Shown here in pieces: positions 14,644 through 18,674 of a stretch of 18,674 nt of DNA. Origin of the DNA: DASVBJ01 sp036375895 (lineage in GTDB: Bacteria > Actinomycetota > Actinomycetes > JACCUZ01); assembly GCA_036375895.1 (NCBI GenBank), contig DASVBJ010000055.1, positions 1-18,674 of the forward strand, written 5' to 3'. The notes beneath the pieces are model-generated. The model saw only the letters and a list, made by a program, of their open reading frames with translations, was not told where the DNA came from and made no database searches. The number at the start of each line of letters is the position of its first letter. Positions within the stretch are counted from its first letter, which is position 1. Position numbers and translations under genes: made by a program.

Positions 14644-15642
14644 TCAGCCCGCTTCCTCGGGCTCGGAGCGGCTGCGCAGCAGCCGGCGCAGCGACGCCAG
14701 CCGGGCCGGGTCGGCGTGGCCCTCGGCGACCCAGGTGTCGAGAGCGCACTCCGGCTCGTCGTGCGAGCAGGATCGGGGACAGTGCTCGGTGCCGGCCTCG
14801 AGGTCGGGGAACGCGTGGATGACCCGGTGCAGGTCGATGTGGGCCAGCCCGAAGCTGCGTACACCAGGCGTGTCGATCACCCAACCGCCTTCGGGCAGCT
14901 CGAGCGCGATCGCGGACGACGACACGTGCCGGCCGCGACCGGTCACGACGTTGACGCGCCCGGTCGCCCGGTCGGCGCCCGGCACCAGGGCGTTGACGAG
15001 GGTCGACTTGCCGACACCGGAGTGCCCGACGAGCACGCTGACCCGGTCGGCGAGCCGTTCCCGCACAGCGTCCAGTGGGCCGCCCCGCTGCACGACGACG
15101 TGCGGTACGTCGAGTGCGCGGTACGTCTCGAGCAGCTGGTCGGGGCCGGCGAGGTCCGACTTCGTCAGGCACAGCAGCGGCTGCAGCCCCGCGTCGTAGG
15201 CCGCGACGAGACAACGGTCGATCAGCCGCGGCCTGGGCGCCGGGTCGGCGAGTGCCGTCACGATCACCAGCTGGTTCGCGTTCGCGACGATGACGCGCTC
15301 GACCGGATCGGTGTCGTCGGCGCTGCGCCGCAAGGTCGATGCCCTCGGCTCGACCCGCACGATCCGGGCCAGGCTGTCCGCGCCACCTGTCACGTCACCA
15401 ACCAGCGCGACCCGGTCGCCCACGACGACCCCGCGTCGGCCCAGCTCACGGGCCTTCATCGCCGTCACGTCGTGCCCGTCGACCCGGCAGGCGTAGCGCC
15501 CACGGTCGACGGCGACCACCACCCCCGGCACTGCGGCCTCGTGCAGCGGCCGGTCCTTGGTGCGAGGGCGTGACCCCCGGGAAGGTCGGACGCGTACGTC
15601 GTCCTCGTCGAGGTCTCGACGTTGCCGGCGGCTCGGGCTCAC
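14644..15642 (-). CDS. rsgA: Ribosome small-subunit-dependent GTPase A
   Basis: 332 residues from GTG 15642, whose GTGA overlaps the aroA stop; the longer frame to 15870 lies inside aroA and is a shadow. The circularly permuted GTPase order is clear: G4 TKSD at 160-163, then G1 GHSGVGKS at 206-213, then G3 DTPG at 257-260. The N-terminal OB-fold domain spans about residues 33-110 and is preceded by a basic tail. The C-terminal zinc motif has Cys288, Cys292, His294 and Cys299, with the short CPRSC form. The protein checks late maturation of the 30S subunit. It is co-transcribed with aroA, as in other actinobacteria. Confidence 0.95.
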   Translation of the reverse strand: MSPSRRQRRDLDEDDVRVRPSRGSRPRTKDRPLHEAAVPGVVVAVDRGRYACRVDGHDVTAMKARELGRRGVVVGDRVALVGDVTGGADSLARIVRVEPRASTLRRSADDTDPVERVIVANANQLVIVTALADPAPRPRLIDRCLVAAYDAGLQPLLCLTKSDLAGPDQLLETYRALDVPHVVVQRGGPLDAVRERLADRVSVLVGHSGVGKSTLVNALVPGADRATGRVNVVTGRGRHVSSSAIALELPEGGWVIDTPGVRSFGLAHIDLHRVIHAFPDLEAGTEHCPRSCSHDEPECALDTWVAEGHADPARLASLRRLLRSRSEPEEAG

Positions 15643-16901
15643 CCGAGCATCCCGGCCCACAGCTCGACGAACCCCGGGAGGGTCTTGCCGGTGGTGGCGA
15701 CGTCCTCCACCTCGATGCCGGGGACGCAGAGCCCCAGGACGGCTGCCGCCGTGGCCAGCCGGTGGTCGTCGTACGTCGCGAAGACCCCGCCGTGCAGCGG
15801 GCGTGGACGGACGAGCAGGCCGTCCGGCGTCTCCGTCACGTCGCCGCCAAGCGCGGTGATCTCCCGGCACAGGGCCGCCAGCCGGTCGGTCTCGTGGTGG
15901 CGCAGGTGGCCGATGCCGCGCAGGGCGGAGGGGGTGGTCGCGAGCGCGCAGACGGCCGCGATCACCGGGGCGAGCTCGCCCACGTCGCCGAGGTCGACGT
16001 CGATGCCCTCCAGCCGGTCCGGTCCGGTCACGGTGAGGCCGTCGGGCTCGAGGTCGCAGCGTGCCCCCATCTGGGTGAACAGGCCGCGCAGCGCGTCACC
16101 CGCCTGGGTCGTGCGCAGCGGCCAGTCGGGGATCACCACCTGGCCGCCGGTCACGACGGCGGCCGCGAGGAACGGCGCGGCGTTGGACAGGTCCGGCTCG
16201 ACCAGCAGCGTCCCGAGCCGCAGAGGGCCGGGCTCGACCCGCCAGGTGTGGGTGTCGGCGTGCTCGACGATGGCACCCGCGGCGCGCAGCATCTCCACCG
16301 TCATCTCGATGTGCAGCCCGGAGGGCAGCCGGGCGCCCATGTGTCGCACCTCGACCCCGTCGGCGAAGCGTGGGCCGGCCAGCAGCAGGGCGCTGACGAA
16401 CTGTGACGAGAGCGACGCGTCGATCGAGACGCTGCCACCCAGCAGCCAGCCGCGGCCGTGGACCGTGAGCGGGAGGCCGCCGCTCGCACAGGTGAGGTCG
16501 GCCCCCAGCGCGCGCAGTCCCTCGACGACGGGCGTGAGCGGCCGTTCCCGGGCGCGCGGGTCGCCGTCGAAGGAGATGTCCCCGGTCGCGAGGGTCGCCA
16601 CGGGTGGCAGGAACCGCATGACGGTCCCGGCATTGCCGACGTCGACGCTCGCCGGGCCGGTGAGCGGCCGCGGGACGACGACCCAGTCGTCGTCGTCATC
16701 GTCGACGACGACGCCCATCGCCCGCAGCCCGTCGGCCATGAGCAGGGTGTCGCGGCTGCGCAGCGGCCGCCGCAGGGTGCTCGGGGACGCCGCGATCGCG
16801 GCGAGCACGAGGGCCCGGTTGGTCACCGACTTCGACCCCGGGACGGCCACCGTGGCGCGCACCGGGGCGTGTGCGACGGGCGCCGGCCACGGCTGGGTCA
16901 T
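15639..16901 (-). CDS. aroA: 3-phosphoshikimate 1-carboxyvinyltransferase (EPSP synthase)
   Basis: 420 residues from ATG 16901. All family landmarks are present: GSKSVTNRAL at 22-31 (Lys24, Ser25 and Arg29 for substrate), GNAGTVMRF 89-97, RERPLTP 118-124, SLSSQFVSALL 163-173, PDLSN 236-240, RHHETDRLAAL 334-344 (catalytic Glu337), DDHR 378-381 and Lys406. It makes EPSP from shikimate-3-phosphate and PEP in aromatic amino acid synthesis. The TGA stop overlaps the rsgA GTG by four bases (GTGA), giving translational coupling. A TACGCT box six bases before the ATG and the lack of a Shine-Dalgarno point to a leaderless mRNA. Residues 67-72 are six Asp in a row, in a loop region. The longer frame to 17048 is not supported. 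Confidence 0.96.
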   Translation of the reverse strand: MTQPWPAPVAHAPVRATVAVPGSKSVTNRALVLAAIAASPSTLRRPLRSRDTLLMADGLRAMGVVVDDDDDDWVVVPRPLTGPASVDVGNAGTVMRFLPPVATLATGDISFDGDPRARERPLTPVVEGLRALGADLTCASGGLPLTVHGRGWLLGGSVSIDASLSSQFVSALLLAGPRFADGVEVRHMGARLPSGLHIEMTVEMLRAAGAIVEHADTHTWRVEPGPLRLGTLLVEPDLSNAAPFLAAAVVTGGQVVIPDWPLRTTQAGDALRGLFTQMGARCDLEPDGLTVTGPDRLEGIDVDLGDVGELAPVIAAVCALATTPSALRGIGHLRHHETDRLAALCREITALGGDVTETPDGLLVRPRPLHGGVFATYDDHRLATAAAVLGLCVPGIEVEDVATTGKTLPGFVELWAGMLG

Positions 16902-16907
16902 GCGCCG

Positions 16908-16913
16908 AGCGTA
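16908..16913 (-). promoter_or_regulatory. -10 box of leaderless aroA-rsgA operon
   Basis: TACGCT on the minus strand, then six bases, then the aroA ATG. It fits the TANNNT-N6/7-ATG pattern seen before hisN. No clear -35 was found. Confidence 0.5.
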
Positions 16914-17039
16914 GTGGCGTTCCCCGATCGACCCGCATCTCTCGGGCCGGGCGGCGCGGTCGGGTGGCGGCTCGGATATCGCCCGCGTCACCAATCGCGT
17001 CGTTGATCGTTGGGGTGCGAAAAACGACTGGAGGATGCG

Positions 17040-17957
17040 GTGCGGCACTGGTTCCAGCGGGGCGCTGTCATGACGGCGACCGGCCTGCTAGCTCTCTCGC
17101 CTGTTGCCGCAGTGGCGGCCGAGGGCGACCCGTCGGGCGCCAACGGCACGGTGAAGATCGACGGGGTGGACTTCGCGGACGGCCCGGAGGTCCGCAACGA
17201 GCCGCACGTCACCTGCGACCTGGAGCTGGAGTTCTTCGGGTTCGACGAGGGGCAGCGGGCCGACGTCGTCTTCTCCGAAGAGGCGCCCACAGGCTCCGAG
17301 GTCGTACGTGAGGACCGTCAGCTGCTCGCGAGCGACGACCCGGCCGGCGGCGCCGCGCCAGACCCCGACGCGACCTTCCGGTACGAGGTGCTCACCGCCG
17401 CCCCGGGTGACGGCGACGCCGACGGGGTGCGCGACATCGTGCTGGGCGACGATGCGCAGCTGCAGCCGCAGCAGGGCTACCACCTCCGCGTGGACGTCGT
17501 CCTCTTCGACGCCGACGGCGCGGCGGTGCCGGGGGACGGCAAGCACAAGGTGTTCTGGGTCGAGCCGTGCGCGCAGCAGTCCGCGATCGCCAGCGAGAGC
17601 GTCGGGGGAGCGGGCGGCAAGGCGGCCGGCAGGGGCGGCGTCGCCGGCCGCCGGATGGCGGGCGCCGGAACGTCGGGCGCCGGAACGTCGGGCGGCGAGG
17701 CGGCCGGTGTCGAGGCGGCCGGTGTCGCCGAAACCGGCGGCCCGGAGGCCTCCGGCGACACCCGGTCGGAGTCGTCCGGGGACACCGCGGTACTCGGCAC
17801 CAAGATCGGCCTCTCACCTCTCACGGCGGCCAGGGCCCGGCTGGCCTCCACCGGCGCGGGCACGGTCGCGATCGTCGGCGCGGCCGGCGCGTTGCTGCTC
17901 GCCCTGGGTGCCGCACTGACCGTGGCGAGCCGTCGACGCGCGTCGCGAAGCCGCTGA
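17040..17957 (+). CDS. Secreted, LAxTG-anchored surface protein (paralogue 1)
   Basis: 305 residues from GTG 17040, chosen because GGAGG (17030-17034) lies five bases upstream and the N-terminus aligns with the next paralogue. Residues 1-27 are a signal peptide ending AVAA. Residues 28-178 are a conserved domain with Cys59 and Cys177 (possible disulfide), FFGFDEGQRAD (65-75), a calcium-type loop D124-x-D126-x-D128-G-x-x-D132 and GKHKVFWVEPC (167-177). Residues 179-265 are a Gly/Ala/Ser-rich linker with short tandem repeats. LASTG at 268-272, a hydrophobic stretch 274-296 and SRRRASRSR form a class E-type sortase sorting signal, so the protein is probably linked to the cell wall. I recall similar KHKVFWV domains in other actinobacterial surface proteins; their function is unknown. 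No sortase gene is in the window. Confidence 0.87.
   Translation: MRHWFQRGAVMTATGLLALSPVAAVAAEGDPSGANGTVKIDGVDFADGPEVRNEPHVTCDLELEFFGFDEGQRADVVFSEEAPTGSEVVREDRQLLASDDPAGGAAPDPDATFRYEVLTAAPGDGDADGVRDIVLGDDAQLQPQQGYHLRVDVVLFDADGAAVPGDGKHKVFWVEPCAQQSAIASESVGGAGGKAAGRGGVAGRRMAGAGTSGAGTSGGEAAGVEAAGVAETGGPEASGDTRSESSGDTAVLGTKIGLSPLTAARARLASTGAGTVAIVGAAGALLLALGAALTVASRRRASRSR
17661..17726 (+). repeat. Two adjacent pairs of exact 15-bp tandem repeats in the surface protein linker
   Basis: GGCGCCGGAACGTCG occurs at 17661-17675 and 17676-17690. GAGGCGGCCGGTGTC occurs at 17697-17711 and 17712-17726. Both keep the reading frame and give GAGTS-GAGTS and EAAGV-EAAGV in the linker. They look like recent slippage duplications that could vary linker length. 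Confidence 0.85.
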
Positions 17958-17960
17958 GCG

Positions 17961-17983
17961 CCGAGCAGCCCGGTGCGGCTCGG
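17961..17983 (+). terminator. Weak hairpin after surface protein gene 1
   Basis: CCGAGC (17961-17966) and GCTCGG (17978-17983) with an 11-base loop, starting four bases after the stop. The stem is short, so this is tentative. The rest of the 180-base gap to the next gene holds no other feature I can support. Confidence 0.3.
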
Positions 17984-18137
17984 TGCGCAGCGTGGTCGTG
18001 CGGACACCGGGCGTGGCGACCTCACCCCTTTGCCACATCAACAGGTGATCCAGGTTGGTTTGCCCGGTTCGTGCCGGGGGGACTACGGCTGTGACATAAC
18101 GGGTGGCCCCGGGAGGGGCGTTGTCATGGGGGGTCCA

Positions 18138-18674
18138 ATGAGTAACCACTGGTTGTCTCGGGGCGCCGTCTTCGGCGCGACGTGCCTGACGGTCATGGCC
18201 CCGGCGGCGGCTCTCGCCGCCGGCGGCGACCCGCCTGGCGCGAACGGCACCGTCAAGATCGACGGTGAGGACTTCGACGACACCCCTGAGGTGCGCAACG
18301 AGCCGCACGTCACGTGTCGGTTCGAGCTGGAGTTCTTCGGGTTCGACGAGGGGCAGCGGGCGGACATCGTCTTCTCCGAGCACCCGCCCACCGGTACGGC
18401 CGTCGTGCGGCAGGACCGATCCGTCCTGGCCAGCGCCGACGCGGCCGGTGGCGCCGCGCCGGATCCTGATGAGACGTACCGCTACGAGGTGTTCGCGGGC
18501 GGGGCCGGCGACGGTGACGGTGACGGGTTCCGCGACATCCTGCTCACCGACGGGGCGGTGGCCAACGCCCAGCAGGGCTACCACCTGCGCGTCGACGTGG
18601 ACCTCTACGACGCGGACGGCAGTCGCGTTCCTGGCGCGGGCAAGCACAAGGTCTTCTGGGTGGAGCCGTGCGCG
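18138..18674 (+). CDS. Secreted surface protein (paralogue 2), 3' end outside the window
   Basis: The frame from ATG 18138 gives 179 residues and runs to the last base, so the linker and any sorting signal are missing. ATG 18126 is in frame with a better GGGAGG-type site; 18138 is chosen because MSNHWLSRGAV aligns with MRHWFQRGAV of paralogue 1. The signal peptide ends near ALAA (residues 25-28). By eye the domain from GGDP to EPCA matches paralogue 1 at about three quarters of 151 positions without gaps. It keeps both cysteines (Cys60 and Cys178), FFGFDEGQRAD, the calcium-type loop (D125, D127, D129, G130, D133) and GKHKVFWVEPC. It clearly arose by tandem duplication. A further copy may lie downstream. 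Confidence 0.87.
   Translation, partial: MSNHWLSRGAVFGATCLTVMAPAAALAAGGDPPGANGTVKIDGEDFDDTPEVRNEPHVTCRFELEFFGFDEGQRADIVFSEHPPTGTAVVRQDRSVLASADAAGGAAPDPDETYRYEVFAGGAGDGDGDGFRDILLTDGAVANAQQGYHLRVDVDLYDADGSRVPGAGKHKVFWVEPCA

Noticed and set aside
17729..17742. AETGG in the linker of surface protein 1 as a second sorting motif
   Set aside because: It is not followed by a hydrophobic segment and positive tail; LASTG at 268-272 is the proper signal.

Overview
This is a very GC-rich chromosomal segment from an actinomycete. The evidence is the many GTG starts, several likely leaderless genes, an actinobacterial-type hisN and a DUF664-type DinB protein, an orphan Ku with a Lys/Ala-rich tail, and a surface protein ending in LASTG plus a membrane segment (the class E sortase pattern). 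I cannot place it below the level of the phylum or class. I see no tRNA, rRNA, CRISPR array, insertion sequence or phage gene. No gap between genes exceeds about 230 bases.

Left part (1-5663): a minus-strand pair, a nitroreductase followed by a glyoxalase-fold protein that runs off the left edge, is driven by a promoter bracketed by two TTGA-N4-TCAA operator sites. Next come a CPA1-type cation/proton antiporter with a C-terminal UBP-type zinc finger (minus) and, divergent from it, a DEAD-box RNA helicase (plus). The helicase converges on Ku (minus) across two strong, interlocking hairpins.

Middle (5845-8102): a small cysteine-rich zinc-ribbon protein, an unrecognised multi-pass membrane protein whose reading frame runs antisense over the end of hisN, histidinol-phosphatase (hisN, minus), and a small conserved-looking soluble protein.

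Denitrification and redox part (8128-14565): a quinol-dependent nitric oxide reductase (norB, qNor type) with a small membrane protein 4 nt downstream (minus). Divergent from norB is a plus-strand run: a TetR regulator with an inverted repeat at its 5' end, an R2-like diiron protein with a tyrosine at the radical position, a winged-helix/DUF2087 regulator, a DUF2231 membrane protein and a DinB/DUF664 (mycothiol-dependent-type) protein.

Right part (14644-18674): aroA and rsgA form a coupled minus-strand operon overlapping by GTGA. Divergent from aroA lie two tandem paralogous secreted proteins. The first is complete, with signal peptide, conserved domain with a calcium-type DxDxDG loop, repetitive linker and LASTG sorting signal. 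The second is cut by the window end.

From general knowledge, hisN, rsgA and aroA lie close together in Streptomyces. Here about 7 kb of accessory genes, including norB and the diiron gene, separate hisN from rsgA-aroA. The best candidates for something undescribed are the tandem calcium-loop LAxTG surface family, the TetR-controlled R2-like diiron protein, and the small membrane partner of the NO reductase.
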